DNA of 64,000 nucleotides from SZUA-318 sp964412015. GTDB taxonomy: Bacteria; Gemmatimonadota; Gemmatimonadetes; Longimicrobiales; Gaopeijiaceae. The notes under the pieces are model-generated. The model searched no databases and was not told the origin of the DNA. It saw only the letters and a list, made by a program, of their open reading frames with translations. A program made the translations under genes and the position numbers. The DNA lies in the NCBI GenBank assembly GCA_964412015.1, contig CAYPMO010000011.1, positions 16,442-80,441 of the forward strand, in the 5' to 3' direction. This document shows positions 53,017 through 63,758 of this stretch, one piece after another (position 1 is the stretch's first letter; the number at the start of each line of letters is the position of its first letter).

Positions 53017-54285
53017 ATGCAGACCCGCACCAAGATCGTGATCGGCATCATCGTGGTGGTCGTGTTCGGCTCGGCCGCGGCGCTCAGCATCGCCAAGGGG
53101 AAGCAGCGCGGCGCCGAAGTCCGCATGGAGGCCGTCGCGCGCCGCGACCTGGTCGCGACCGTGACCGCGAGCGGCAACATCCGCGCCCGCCGCGCCGTCG
53201 AGTTGAGCTCGGACATCTCCGCCAAAGTCTCCGAGCTCCTGATCGACGAGGGCGCCGACGTCCAGGCCGGCCAAATCCTGCTCCGCCTCGATCCGGCGCA
53301 GTACCAGGCCGGCGTCTCGCGTGCGGAGGCCGCGCTCTCGCAGGCTCGCGCTTCGCAGGCCCAGATGGAGGCGAACCTCTTGCGGGCGCAACGGGACCTC
53401 GATCGGCTGCTGGCCCTGCGCCAGCGCGACTCGCTCCTCGTGAGCGTGCAGCAGGTGGACGACGCGGAGACCGCGGTCGAGGTCGCGGCGGCGCAGCTCC
53501 GGTCCGCCCAGTTCGGCGTCAGCCAGGCCCAGGCATCCCTCGACGAGGCCGAGGACCGTCTGTCGAAGACGATCATCCGCGCCCCGATCTCCGGCAAGGT
53601 GACGCGCCTCAACGTGGAGGAGGGCGAGACCGTCATCATCGGAACCATGAACAACCCGGGCAGCCTGATCCTCACGATCTCGGACCTGTCGGTCATCGAG
53701 GTCGTCGTGCAGGTGGACGAGACGGACGTCCCGCAGGTCTCTCTCGGGGATTCCGCGAGCGTGCGGATCGACGCGTTTCCGGATCGCGGGTTCTCGGGGC
53801 GTGTCACCGAGATCGGCAACTCCGCGATCCGTCCTCCCTCCCAACAGGCCGCGGGTCAGCAAGCAGCGATCGACTTCGAGGTGGTCGTCACCCTCGATCC
53901 GACCGACGTGGAGCTTCGGCCCGATCTGTCCGCCACGGCGGACATCGTCACCGACGTGCGTGACGACGTCCTGACCGTGCCGATCATCGCCCTGACCGTT
54001 CGAGAGCCCGACGCCGACTCCGCCTCCGCGGACACCGCGGCCGCGCGAGACTCGGACGCTCCGGAGACCTCCGAGGAACAGGAGGGGGTGTTCCTGGTCC
54101 GCGACGCGAAGGTGACGTTCACCCCGATCACCGTGGGAATCGCGGGTCAGGAATACTTCGAGGTCGTGGCCGGGCTCGAGGCCGGCGACACCGTGGTCAG
54201 CGGTCCCTACCAGGTGATTCGCCAGCTCGAGAACGGCGATCCCGTGAAGAAGTCCGAGGCTCCCGACAGCGCGGCGGCCGGCTAG
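53017..54285 (+). CDS. MacA/HlyD-type periplasmic adaptor protein
   Basis: 422 residues. N-terminal signal anchor (IVIGIIVVVVFGSAAALSI), lipoyl-like halves (VTASGNIRARRAVELSS and IRAPISGKVTRLNVEEGE) around a helical hairpin of about 100 residues (coiled-coil), beta-barrel domain and membrane-proximal domain. A long acidic insertion (DADSASADTAAARDSDAPET) lies near residue 340. It should bridge the permeases and the TolC-like channel. Fourteen bases after the tolC-like gene and 18 before the first permease. Confidence 0.92.
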   Translation: MQTRTKIVIGIIVVVVFGSAAALSIAKGKQRGAEVRMEAVARRDLVATVTASGNIRARRAVELSSDISAKVSELLIDEGADVQAGQILLRLDPAQYQAGVSRAEAALSQARASQAQMEANLLRAQRDLDRLLALRQRDSLLVSVQQVDDAETAVEVAAAQLRSAQFGVSQAQASLDEAEDRLSKTIIRAPISGKVTRLNVEEGETVIIGTMNNPGSLILTISDLSVIEVVVQVDETDVPQVSLGDSASVRIDAFPDRGFSGRVTEIGNSAIRPPSQQAAGQQAAIDFEVVVTLDPTDVELRPDLSATADIVTDVRDDVLTVPIIALTVREPDADSASADTAAARDSDAPETSEEQEGVFLVRDAKVTFTPITVGIAGQEYFEVVAGLEAGDTVVSGPYQVIRQLENGDPVKKSEAPDSAAAG

Positions 54286-54303
54286 GGAGACCGGAGGCAT
54301 CGC

Positions 54304-55537
<1,234 letters not shown>

Positions 55538-55545
<8 letters not shown>

Positions 55546-56824
55546 CATGGGGCAGGTCCGGCGCCCCGGACTCACCGCCCTCACCGAAGGGTTCGCGATC
55601 GCCTGGGAGGCGCTGCGGGCGAATAAGATCCGCTCGTCGCTGACGATCCTGGGCGTGGCCGTCGGCGTGTCCGTGGTGGTGGCCATGGCCGCGCTGATCA
55701 CGGGCATCCGGACCAGCGTGATGTCGGCGTTCGAGTCCGCCGGGCCGAACAACTTCGTCGTCACCCGGTTCGATTTCACCGCCGTGCGCATCGTGGACGA
55801 GGGGAACAACCGGCCGCCGTGGTGGGACAAGCCGGAGATCGAGCCCCGCGAGGCCGAGCGCATTGCGTCGCTCCCGGGAATCGAGGAGGCGCTCTTCAAC
55901 TTCGGGTTCATGGTGGACTTCGACTTCGAGGGCCAGCGCGTCCGCAACGTGAACGCCCAGGGCTATTCGGCCGGCTGGCCCCAGTACACCCAGGGTGACT
56001 TCATCGTGGGACGGGATTTCACGCCGGCGGAGGTGCGTCAGAACCGGGCGCTCGTCGTGGTGTCGTCGGAGCTCGCCCTGGAGCTCTTCGGCCAGCGTGA
56101 CCCCATCGGCAAGCGGGTGCGCGTCGGCAACGTGTTCCGCGGCACACAGGAGTCGTTCACCGTGGTGGGCGTTTTCCAGCCCGAGGCGAACATCTTCACG
56201 AGCGCCGTGAAGCACTTCGCGATCTTCCCCTACACGGCCGCCAGCCGACGCCTGCGGCAGTCCGACTGGCAGGCCCAGATCCTGGTCGTGCCGAAGGACT
56301 CCGTGACGATGGCGGAGGCGCAGGACGACGTGATCGCGGCGCTGAGGGGCATGCGCGGGCTCGGGCCCAGGGACGAGAACGACTTCGCGCTGCTCGCCTC
56401 CGCACAGATTCTGGACCTCTTCAACCAGTTGACGGGCGTGTTCTTCCTGGTGATGCTGGCCCTCTCCTCCGCGGGGCTCCTCGTGGGCGGCGTCGGCGTC
56501 ATCGGGATCATGCTCATCAGCGTGACCGAGCGGACGCGCGAGATCGGCATCCGCAAGGCGGTGGGCGCGACGCGGCGCGAGATCCTGTGGCAGTTCCTGG
56601 TGGAAGCGTCAGTGCTCACGGCGATCGGCGCGGTCGCGGGCATGCTCTCGGGCTGGGCGCTGGCCGAGGGCGTAGCCGCGTGGACGCCGCTTCCCGCCCG
56701 CATCCCGTTCTGGGCGGTGGGCGCGGCCATCGGGATGGCGGTCCTCACCGGAATGCTGTTCGGCCTCCTCCCCGCCCACCGGGCGGCGCGAATGGACCCC
56801 GTGGTCGCACTGAGGTTCGAATGA
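55538..56824 (+). CDS. MacB-like ABC permease without ATPase domain (2)
   Basis: 428 residues. Same fold as its partner: helix one (KIRSSLTILGVAVGVSVVVAMAALI), periplasmic domain, three C-terminal helices, loop SVTERTREIGIRKAVGATRREI and terminal AARMDPVVALRFE. With the preceding gene it could form a heterodimeric permease. Its stop overlaps the bshB1 start (ATGA at 56821-56824). Confidence 0.92.
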
Positions 56825-57546
56825 GCCTGGAACTCGATGTCGTGGCCATCATGGCCCATCCCGACGACGCCGAGCTGCTCTGCGGCGGGGCGCTCGCGAA
56901 GAGCGTGGACGCCGGGGAGCGCGTGGGGATCGTGGACCTCACGGCAGGGGAGATGGGCAGCCAGGGCACGCCGGAGATCCGTGCTCGAGAAGCCGCCACG
57001 GCAGCCGAAAAGCTCGGTGTCACGCTACGGCGGTGCGCGGGGTTGCCCGACTCACGGATGGTCAACGACCACCCGAGTCGCATCGCCGTCGTGAAGCTCC
57101 TGCGCGAGCTCCGCCCCCGGGTCGTCGTGACACACTGGAAGGTCGGCCGGCATCGCGACCATCGGATCGCCTCGGAGCTGGTGCGCGACGCCTGTTTCCT
57201 CTCTGCACTCAAGCGGCTCGATGTGCCGGGAGAGCCGTTCCGTCCGGTGAAGCTCGTCTATGCGACCGCGTTCCGGGAGGACGCCGACCCTCCTTCGTTC
57301 GTGGTGGACGTAACCGCCCAGATGGATCGGAAGCTCGCCGCCATCGAGGCCTACACGTCGCAATTCGCCGGAACGACGCAAGCCGGCGAAGTGTTCCCGG
57401 GCGGAGACCGGCCATTGCCCGATCAGATCCTGGCGCAGTGCGCGCACTACGGCTCGCGGATCCGGGTCGCCTACGGGGAGCCGTTCCGCGTGGACGAGGC
57501 CCTGGCGGTGGCGACGCTGGGCGGGCTGGAGGTCTCGAGCTTCTAG
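56821..57546 (+). CDS. bshB1: Bacillithiol biosynthesis deacetylase BshB1 (PIG-L/LmbE family)
   Basis: 241 residues from ATG 56821. Zinc deacetylase that converts GlcNAc-malate to GlcN-malate, step two of bacillithiol synthesis. Metal motif MAHPDDAEL (11-19), VGIVDLTAGEMGSQGTPEIRAREA, LPDSRMVNDHPSRI, and HWKVGRHRDHRIASELVRDACF with the second metal histidines all match BshB1. BshA and BshC are not in the window. Translationally coupled to the permease operon. Confidence 0.9.
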   Translation: MSLELDVVAIMAHPDDAELLCGGALAKSVDAGERVGIVDLTAGEMGSQGTPEIRAREAATAAEKLGVTLRRCAGLPDSRMVNDHPSRIAVVKLLRELRPRVVVTHWKVGRHRDHRIASELVRDACFLSALKRLDVPGEPFRPVKLVYATAFREDADPPSFVVDVTAQMDRKLAAIEAYTSQFAGTTQAGEVFPGGDRPLPDQILAQCAHYGSRIRVAYGEPFRVDEALAVATLGGLEVSSF

Positions 57547-57583
57547 GAGCCCGTCGGGGCCGATCAGAAACCCCCGTGGGCTC
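57547..57583 (+). terminator. Hairpin downstream of bshB1
   Basis: GAGCCC/GGGCTC outer stem (57547-57552 with 57578-57583) around GGGG/CCCC, without a T-run. Possible weak terminator or mRNA-stabilising element. Confidence 0.3.
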
Positions 57584-57637
57584 GGCCGGTATACGTGAAG
57601 GGCCTCACGAGGCGCGGGAGGCCGGGCCACCCGACCG

Positions 57638-58813
57638 ATGACCAGGAACACGATGGATCCGCTGTATCTCGACCACGCCGCCACCACGCCCGTCCGGCCC
57701 GAGGTCCGCACGGCGATGGCGCCCTACCTGGATCGGTTCTTCGGGAACCCGTCCTCCCTCCATCGGTGGGGGCGCGACGCGGGTGCCGCCCTCGAGGAGG
57801 CGCGGGCGACGTGCGCTTCGGCGCTCGGCGCCCGGCCCTCGGAGATCCACTTCGTGCGTGGAGGGACCGAGTCGGACAACCTCGCCGTGATCGGCAGGAT
57901 TGCGCGCCTGCGGGGAGACGGCCACACACCGACGGTCGCGGTTTCGGCGGTGGAGCACAGGGCCGTGCTGGCCGCCGCCGCCCATGCCACGGCGCGTGGG
58001 GCCGGGCGCCTCGAGACGCTGGGCGTCGCGCCCGATGGGTCGCTCGATCTCGAGGGCCTCGAACGGGCGCTCCGTTCGGGCCCCACCGTGGTCTCGGTCA
58101 TGTGGGTGAACAACGAGACCGGCTTGATCCTCCCGGTGCGGGCGGCAGCGGAGCGCGTCCGCGCGGCGGGCGGCACGTTCCACACCGACGCCGTGCAGGC
58201 CATGGGAACGCTCCGCGTGCGCGTGGACGAGCTTCCGGTGGACCTCCTCACGGTCACCGGGCACAAGATCCGCGGGCCCAAGGGAGCCGGACTGCTGTAC
58301 GTTCGTGACGGAGTGCACGTCTCGCCCCTCCTCCATGGTGGTGGGCAGGAGCGCGGCCTCCGCCCGGGGACCCAGGACATCGCGGGGGCGGTCGGTCTCG
58401 CCACCGCCCTGAGGCTCACGGTGGAGGAGCGCGACGCCGAGGCGGTCCGGCTCCGGCGGCTCAGGAGCGACCTCGAGCGACAGCTCGCGGCGTCGATCCC
58501 GGGACTTCGAGTGAACGCCGGCGACGCGCCGCGTGCGCCCCACATAGCGAGTATGGCCATCGAGGGCGTCGATGGAGCGGAGCTCCTCATGGCGCTGGAC
58601 CTCGAGGGCCTCGCGGTCTCGGGCGGCGCCGCCTGCGGCAGCGGCGCCGCGGCGGGGAGCCACGTGATCGCGGCGCTGTACGGGAAGGACGACCCCCGGG
58701 CCACCGTCCGATACTCGCTCGGGGCCACGACCTCGCCGGAGGACATCGCGCGAGCCGCCCGCATCACCACCGCCGTGGTCGAGCGCCTGAGGAAGCTGGA
58801 GTCACCATCGTGA
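57638..58813 (+). CDS. Cysteine desulfurase (IscS/NifS class)
   Basis: 391 residues. PLP enzyme taking sulfur from cysteine. PLP lysine in LTVTGHKIRGPKGAGLLYV, active-site cysteine in SGGAACGSGAAAGSHV (the IscS/NifS-type loop), PLP Asp/His in FHTDAVQAMG and SAVEHRAVL. Start may be MTRNTM (57638) or MDPLYL (57653). The stop overlaps the GTG of mnmA by four bases, so it is the likely dedicated sulfur donor for tRNA thiolation. Confidence 0.93.
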   Translation: MTRNTMDPLYLDHAATTPVRPEVRTAMAPYLDRFFGNPSSLHRWGRDAGAALEEARATCASALGARPSEIHFVRGGTESDNLAVIGRIARLRGDGHTPTVAVSAVEHRAVLAAAAHATARGAGRLETLGVAPDGSLDLEGLERALRSGPTVVSVMWVNNETGLILPVRAAAERVRAAGGTFHTDAVQAMGTLRVRVDELPVDLLTVTGHKIRGPKGAGLLYVRDGVHVSPLLHGGGQERGLRPGTQDIAGAVGLATALRLTVEERDAEAVRLRRLRSDLERQLAASIPGLRVNAGDAPRAPHIASMAIEGVDGAELLMALDLEGLAVSGGAACGSGAAAGSHVIAALYGKDDPRATVRYSLGATTSPEDIARAARITTAVVERLRKLESPS

Positions 58814-59883
58814 GCCGCGTTCTCGTGGCGATGTCCGGCGGGGTGGATTCCTCCGTGGCGGCGGCCCTTCTGAAGGAGCGGGGGCACGACGTCGTGGGCG
58901 TCACCATGAAGACGTTCTGCTACTCCGGAACGAGGGGGCACGCCAAGACCTGCTGCGGGCTCGATGGGATCGCCGACGCACGCCGGGTGGCCGCAACGCT
59001 CGGGATCCCACACTACGTCTTCGACGTCGAGGCGGACTTCAGGCGAGACGTCATCGACGACTTCGTGGCCGAGTACGCGCGGGGACGCACGCCCAACCCC
59101 TGTGTGCGATGCAACAGCCACATCAAGTTCCGCGACCTTTTCGAGCGCGGTCGGGCGCTGGGCTGCGATCTGATCGCCTCGGGACACTACGTCCGATGGC
59201 GAGACGGGTCGCCGGAGCCGCAGCTCCACCGCGGGGCGGATCACGCGAAGGACCAGAGTTACTTCCTGTGGGGGCTTCCGCGGTCCCTCCTGCCGCGGCT
59301 CCGCTTCCCCGTCGGCGAGCTCACGAAGTCCGAGGCGCGACGGCGGGCTCGCGAGCTCTCGCTGGCAACGGCGGACAAGCCGGAGTCACAGGAGATCTGT
59401 TTCGTCCCGACCGGCGACTACCGCGACCTGCTCCGGCGGCACCTCGGTCCGGTCCACCCCGCTCTCCAGCCGGGTAGGATCGTGGACCGCTCGGGCCGCG
59501 TCCTGGGAGAGCACGGGGGGTACGCCGGCTTCACGGTCGGCCAGCGCAGGGGACTCGGTGGAGGCTACGACGAGCCCATGTTCGTGCTCGAGATCCGCCC
59601 CGACACGAGGGACGTCGTCGTCGGGCCGAGGCACGAGCTTCTCACGGGGAACGTGCTCGTGGGGCAGCTGAGCTGGCTCACGGAGCCGCCGGCCCCAGGG
59701 GCGAGGATCCGTGTACAGTTCCGGTACCGTGCTCCGGACGTGGCCGCGGTGATTCACGGTGTCGGGGATGAGTTGAGCCTCGCCCTGGACCAGCAGGTCG
59801 CGGCGGTCACTCCGGGCCAGTCGGCGGTGTTCTTCGAGGGAGATCGCGTGCTCGGGGGCGGACGGATCGTCGGATCGGCGTGA
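58810..59883 (+). CDS. mnmA: tRNA-specific 2-thiouridylase
   Basis: 357 residues from GTG 58810. ATP-dependent tRNA thiolation (s2U34 of Lys, Glu, Gln tRNAs). PP-loop SGGVDSSVAAALL (9-21), catalytic Cys101 in NPCVRCNSHIKF, persulfide cysteine in PESQEICFVPTGDY, and the C-terminal GLGGGYDEPMFVLEI and FRYRAPDV blocks. An additional CC pair (TCCGLDG, about 48-49) is present, as in some families. Convergent with dnaJ, 31 bases apart; GGGGCC/GGCCCC (59887-59903) in between is a weak hairpin. Confidence 0.95.
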   Translation: MSRVLVAMSGGVDSSVAAALLKERGHDVVGVTMKTFCYSGTRGHAKTCCGLDGIADARRVAATLGIPHYVFDVEADFRRDVIDDFVAEYARGRTPNPCVRCNSHIKFRDLFERGRALGCDLIASGHYVRWRDGSPEPQLHRGADHAKDQSYFLWGLPRSLLPRLRFPVGELTKSEARRRARELSLATADKPESQEICFVPTGDYRDLLRRHLGPVHPALQPGRIVDRSGRVLGEHGGYAGFTVGQRRGLGGGYDEPMFVLEIRPDTRDVVVGPRHELLTGNVLVGQLSWLTEPPAPGARIRVQFRYRAPDVAAVIHGVGDELSLALDQQVAAVTPGQSAVFFEGDRVLGGGRIVGSA

Positions 59884-59914
59884 GGAAGGGGCCGCGCGGG
59901 CCCCAGGCCGCAAT

Positions 59915-61045
59915 CTAGTGCTTCAACCCGCTGAGTTGCGCGAACCCCTCCATGGCCCGCTGCTCCTCGTCCGTGAGCCTGTCGGGGACCTCGACCTTCA
60001 CGTCCACGTACTGGTTGCCGAGGCGACCGGCCTTCTCGATTCCCTGTCCCCGGATCCGGAACCGCGTCCCGGTCTGGGTGCCGGGCGGAATCGTGAGGAT
60101 CACCTTCTTCCCTCGGATCGTGGCGACCCGGATCTTCGACCCGAGGGTCGCCTGAACGATGTTGATGGGGACGGTCACGTAGACGTCCGAGCCCTCCCTC
60201 CGGAAGAAGCGGTGCGGCCGCACGCGGAACGTGATGATCAGATCGCCGGGGGGTCCACCGTGCCGCCCACGCTCCCCTTGCCCCGAGATCCGGACCTTGG
60301 CTCCGTCCTCCACGCCGACCGGGACGCCGACCTGGATCTTTCGACGCTGGCGCACCGTGCCCTTTCCGTCGCAGGACGGGCAGGGCGTCTCCGCGATCTT
60401 GCCGCGGCCGAAGCAGGCAGGGCACGGGCGCTTCACCGCGAAGCCGCCCTGGCCGAACGAGACGGTCCCCGAGCCGCCGCACTCCGGGCAGGTGCGCACG
60501 GGCGTTCCCGGCTTGGCTCCGTCTCCGTGGCAGGTGGCGCACTCCTCCGTGACCACGACCTCCACGGATACCTTCCCCCCCAGCGCCGCCGTGAGGAACG
60601 GGACCTCGACCACGTATTCGACGTTCTGCCCCTTCTGGGGACCCCGTTTGCGCGACCCCTGAGCGGTCTTCTTGCCCAGGTCGAACAGCGTGCTGAAAAG
60701 GTCGGAGATGTTGCCGAAACCGCCCTGCAGATCCTCGAAGGAGAACCCGGGCTCCGCGTGGGGCCCGCCGCCGGGATGCCCCGCGCGTGCCGAAGAACCA
60801 CTCCGCCCCACGCCCCCGAACGCTCCGAGGCGCCTCATCCGATCGTACTGCTTGCGCTTCTCGGAATCCGAGAGCACCGAATACGCCTCGCCTATCTCCT
60901 TGAAGCGATCCGCCGCGTTCGGGTTGTTGGGGTTGGCGTCCGGATGGTACTGCTTGGCGAGCTTGCGGTAGGTCTTCTTGATCTCGTCCGGGGTCGCCTT
61001 CTCCGAAACCCCCAGGACCTCGTAGAAGTCCTTCGCCCTCGCCAT
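59915..61045 (-). CDS. dnaJ: Chaperone protein DnaJ
   Basis: 376 residues. J-domain (KDFYEVLGVSEKATPDEIKKTYRKLA, HPD in AKQYHPDANP), Gly-rich region with FSFEDLQGGFGNISDLF, four CxxCxGxG-type zinc repeats (CATCHGDG, CPECGGSG, CPACFGRG, CPSCDGKG) and the C-terminal substrate domain. Co-chaperone of DnaK. Nineteen bases after grpE; dnaK is not in the window. Confidence 0.96.
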   Translation of the reverse strand: MARAKDFYEVLGVSEKATPDEIKKTYRKLAKQYHPDANPNNPNAADRFKEIGEAYSVLSDSEKRKQYDRMRRLGAFGGVGRSGSSARAGHPGGGPHAEPGFSFEDLQGGFGNISDLFSTLFDLGKKTAQGSRKRGPQKGQNVEYVVEVPFLTAALGGKVSVEVVVTEECATCHGDGAKPGTPVRTCPECGGSGTVSFGQGGFAVKRPCPACFGRGKIAETPCPSCDGKGTVRQRRKIQVGVPVGVEDGAKVRISGQGERGRHGGPPGDLIITFRVRPHRFFRREGSDVYVTVPINIVQATLGSKIRVATIRGKKVILTIPPGTQTGTRFRIRGQGIEKAGRLGNQYVDVKVEVPDRLTDEEQRAMEGFAQLSGLKH

Positions 61046-61064
61046 GGCCGTCAGTCCACCCCGC

Positions 61065-61727
61065 TCAACCGTGTTTGAGGACGCTGACGCGCGCTGGGCG
61101 CAGGAGCTGTCCTCTCATGGTGTACCCCTTCTGGAGCACCTGAGCGACGCGGTCGTCCTCCTCCTCGGACTCGGCCGGCACACGCATCATCGCCTCCATG
61201 GTCTGCGGGTCGAAGGGCTCGCCCGCAGGGTCGAGCACCTCCACCCCGGCCTCCCCCAGGATGCGCTCGAACTTCCGGTCCACCAGGTCGATCCCCTCCA
61301 TGATGCCCTCCACGGTCGCGTTCCCCAGGTCGAGCCCCGCGACTCTCTGAAGGTCGTCGAGCACGTCCAGCAACTTGCCGAGGACGTCTCCCTGCGCGCG
61401 ACCCCACGTGTCCACGCGCTCCTGTTCGACGCGCCGGCGGTAGTTCGTGAACTCCGCCGCGAGCCGGAGATACCGATCATTGAGGCTCGCGAGCTCCTCA
61501 CGGATCGCTGCGAGCTCCGCCTCCGGCCCAGCCGGCGCCTCCGCCTCGGTGGCCGCGACCGCCGGCTCCGCTTCCTGCGCCTCCTCCCCGGCCACCGCGA
61601 GCTCGTCGACCGGCGCCTCCTCGGCCGTGGTGTCCGTCGGGTCGGTTGGGGCCGCGACGTCCTCGCGCGGCTCCGTGTCGTCCGTCTTCGATACGGAATC
61701 CGTCATGGTTTTGTTCTGCTCTCGCAT
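61065..61727 (-). CDS. grpE: Nucleotide exchange factor GrpE
   Basis: 220 residues. Acidic, Ala/Glu-rich N-terminal 60 residues, then the coiled-coil dimer helix (LNDRYLRLAAEFTNYRRRVEQER) and C-terminal beta domain (EPFDPQTMEAMMRVP, VAQVLQKGYTMRGQLLRPARVSV). It releases ADP from DnaK. Start at 61727 or MTDSVSK (61706). Tandem with dnaJ. I see no CIRCE element or sigma32-like box in the 86-base gap before it. Confidence 0.95.
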   Translation of the reverse strand: MREQNKTMTDSVSKTDDTEPREDVAAPTDPTDTTAEEAPVDELAVAGEEAQEAEPAVAATEAEAPAGPEAELAAIREELASLNDRYLRLAAEFTNYRRRVEQERVDTWGRAQGDVLGKLLDVLDDLQRVAGLDLGNATVEGIMEGIDLVDRKFERILGEAGVEVLDPAGEPFDPQTMEAMMRVPAESEEEDDRVAQVLQKGYTMRGQLLRPARVSVLKHG

Positions 61728-61813
61728 CGGGCTTCAGGACCTGGGGCCGGATCGGCCTTCCGGGCGTTGGAAGATACCACCCGCGAACCGCTTGGTTCAT
61801 CCCCGTCGCACGA

Positions 61814-63094
61814 CTATGCGTCCACACCTCCCTCGACCAACCGCAGGAGCAGGAACAGCGCCGCCTGGGCGGCCCGCTCCCGCACAGCCTCCCGATCACC
61901 GGAAAAGCGCTGCCCCCTCGCGACCGTGCGCCCGTGCAGCCCTACCGCATACCAGACCGTTCCGACGGGTTTCTCGTCGGAGCCTCCGGTGGGACCGGCG
62001 ATCCCCGTGACGCCCACTCCCACGTCCGCGCCGAGCCTACGGGCCACGCCCAGGGCCATCTCGGACGCGACGGGCTCCGAGACGGCCCCGTGGACGTCCA
62101 GGGTCTCGGACGAGACACCCAGGACTTCGATCTTCGCCTCGTTCGCGTAGGCCACCACTCCACCGACGACCACGTCCGACGCTCCGGCGACGTCCGTAAG
62201 GCGCTTCGTCACGAGGCCCCCGGTGCAGCTTTCGGCCACCGCCAGCCGCAGGCCGGAACCGCGCAGGGCGATCGAGACTGCCTCCGCGAGGTCCCCGGAC
62301 GGGGAGTCGAACCGCCACGGAGCGAGGATGTCTCGCAGCCTCTCCTCGAAGGCGTCGAAACGCTCGTGAGCCTCAGCGGCAGTCATGTCCACCGCGGTGA
62401 GGCGGAGGTCCACGCCTCGCAGGTCGGGGAGGAAGGCGAGCGCCACCGGGTCCGTGCCTTCCGGAAGGCGTTCGTAGATCCGCTGGGCGAGGAGCGACTC
62501 GGGGATCCCCGTGGTCCGGATCACGCGGAGGTGGACCGGTGCCAATCGGTCGGCGAACCGGGCCCGCACGGCGCGCACCAGATCGCCCACGAAGATGCCC
62601 ATGAGCTCCCGGGGGACGCCGGGGAGCAGAATCACCAGCGCGTCGCCGTGTTCCAGCGCCAGTCCGGGCGCGGTGCCGTAGGGGTTGGCGAGCTTCGCCG
62701 CGCCCGCAGGCACCTGAGCCACCCGCCGGTTGGGCTTGGGCAGCTCCTCCAGGCCTCGCTCGCGGAACCGCGCTCGGATCGATTCGAGCACCTCCGGGTC
62801 GTCGATCAGCGGCAACCCCAGGAGCTCGGCGACGGCGTCCCGCGTCAGGTCGTCGGGAGTCGGGCCGAGACCGCCGGTCACGAGCACGAGGTCCGCGACG
62901 GTCAGCGCGTCGCTCACCGCGCTTCGGATTTCGGGGGCCACATCGCCCACCGTGTGGCGGCGCACCACGGGAATCCCGAGGGCTCCCAGCTCCCGGCCGA
63001 GCCACGCCGCGTTCGTATCCACCGTCCGCCCCAATAGCAGCTCGTCGCCGACGGTGACCACCGCCGCCCGGAGTGGCCGACGTGTACCGCTCAT
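61814..63094 (-). CDS. cinA: CinA-family protein: nicotinamide-nucleotide amidohydrolase
   Basis: 426 residues from ATG 63094 (MSGTRRPLRAAVVTVGDELL). N-terminal MoCF-like domain (TVGDELLLGRTVDTNAAWLGRELG, VLVTGGLGPTPDDLTRDAVAE) and C-terminal CinA/PncC domain (LRLAVAESCTGGLVTKRLTDVAGAS, VGVTGIAGPTGGSDEKPVGTVW). The C-terminal domain deamidates NMN in pyridine-nucleotide salvage; the older name refers to competence. Eight bases after pgsA. Confidence 0.95.
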   Translation of the reverse strand: MSGTRRPLRAAVVTVGDELLLGRTVDTNAAWLGRELGALGIPVVRRHTVGDVAPEIRSAVSDALTVADLVLVTGGLGPTPDDLTRDAVAELLGLPLIDDPEVLESIRARFRERGLEELPKPNRRVAQVPAGAAKLANPYGTAPGLALEHGDALVILLPGVPRELMGIFVGDLVRAVRARFADRLAPVHLRVIRTTGIPESLLAQRIYERLPEGTDPVALAFLPDLRGVDLRLTAVDMTAAEAHERFDAFEERLRDILAPWRFDSPSGDLAEAVSIALRGSGLRLAVAESCTGGLVTKRLTDVAGASDVVVGGVVAYANEAKIEVLGVSSETLDVHGAVSEPVASEMALGVARRLGADVGVGVTGIAGPTGGSDEKPVGTVWYAVGLHGRTVARGQRFSGDREAVRERAAQAALFLLLRLVEGGVDA

Positions 63095-63102
63095 GAGCCC
63101 GT

Positions 63103-63747
63103 TCAGTCGCGCAGGCCCATCACGGACCGGTAGCGCCAGAGGTAGTCCAGCATCGAATAGACCGTCAGGATCACGGCGAGCCCGAGCGTGATGCCGATCC
63201 ATGCGCCGTGGAACGCCGTCCAATACTCCCAGGCCGTCCCCACGACCCATCCCCTGTCGTTCGCGGTCATCACCAGCGGATACCAGAAGAGCAATCCGCC
63301 GATGAAGAGCGCCTGAAAGAGCGCCTTCTTCTTCCCCGCCGCGCCCGCCGCGATGACGACGCCCTTTCGGACCGCATAGGCCCGGAACATCGTGATGAGC
63401 AGCTCCCTGCCGAAGATCACGAGAACCACCCACAGCGGCAACGGCCCCCACCACGGCAAGTGCCACGCCTCTCCCCGGTGTGAGACGATGTAGAACGGAA
63501 TGAGGGTCGCAACGAGAAGCAGTTTGTCGGCCAGCGGATCGAGCAGCTTGCCCACGTCGGTGATCCAGTCGTATTTCCGGGCGAGCCAGCCGTCCCAGAC
63601 GTCGGAGAGTCCCGCGGCCACGAACAGGATGAAGGCCCAGAGGCGTTCGCCCGCGCCGGGCGCGAGGGCGAGCACGAAGATCACCGGGCACACCGCGATC
63701 CGAACGACCGTGATGACGTTGGGGAGAGTAAGGCGGCTCCCTTCCAC
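63103..63747 (-). CDS. pgsA: CDP-diacylglycerol--glycerol-3-phosphate 3-phosphatidyltransferase
   Basis: 214 residues. Integral-membrane enzyme making phosphatidylglycerol phosphate from CDP-DAG (product of CdsA). The CDP-alcohol phosphotransferase motif is present (DVWDGWLARKYD...GKLLDPLADK). About six hydrophobic segments; an internal helix block is longer than in E. coli, ending LDYLWRYRSV. Eleven bases after the MglA-like gene. Confidence 0.93.
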   Translation of the reverse strand: MEGSRLTLPNVITVVRIAVCPVIFVLALAPGAGERLWAFILFVAAGLSDVWDGWLARKYDWITDVGKLLDPLADKLLLVATLIPFYIVSHRGEAWHLPWWGPLPLWVVLVIFGRELLITMFRAYAVRKGVVIAAGAAGKKKALFQALFIGGLLFWYPLVMTANDRGWVVGTAWEYWTAFHGAWIGITLGLAVILTVYSMLDYLWRYRSVMGLRD

Positions 63748-63758
63748 GGTGCCGCGTC

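Noticed and set aside
61728..61813. Heat-shock control element before grpE
   Set aside because: No CIRCE inverted repeat and no sigma32-type boxes found.
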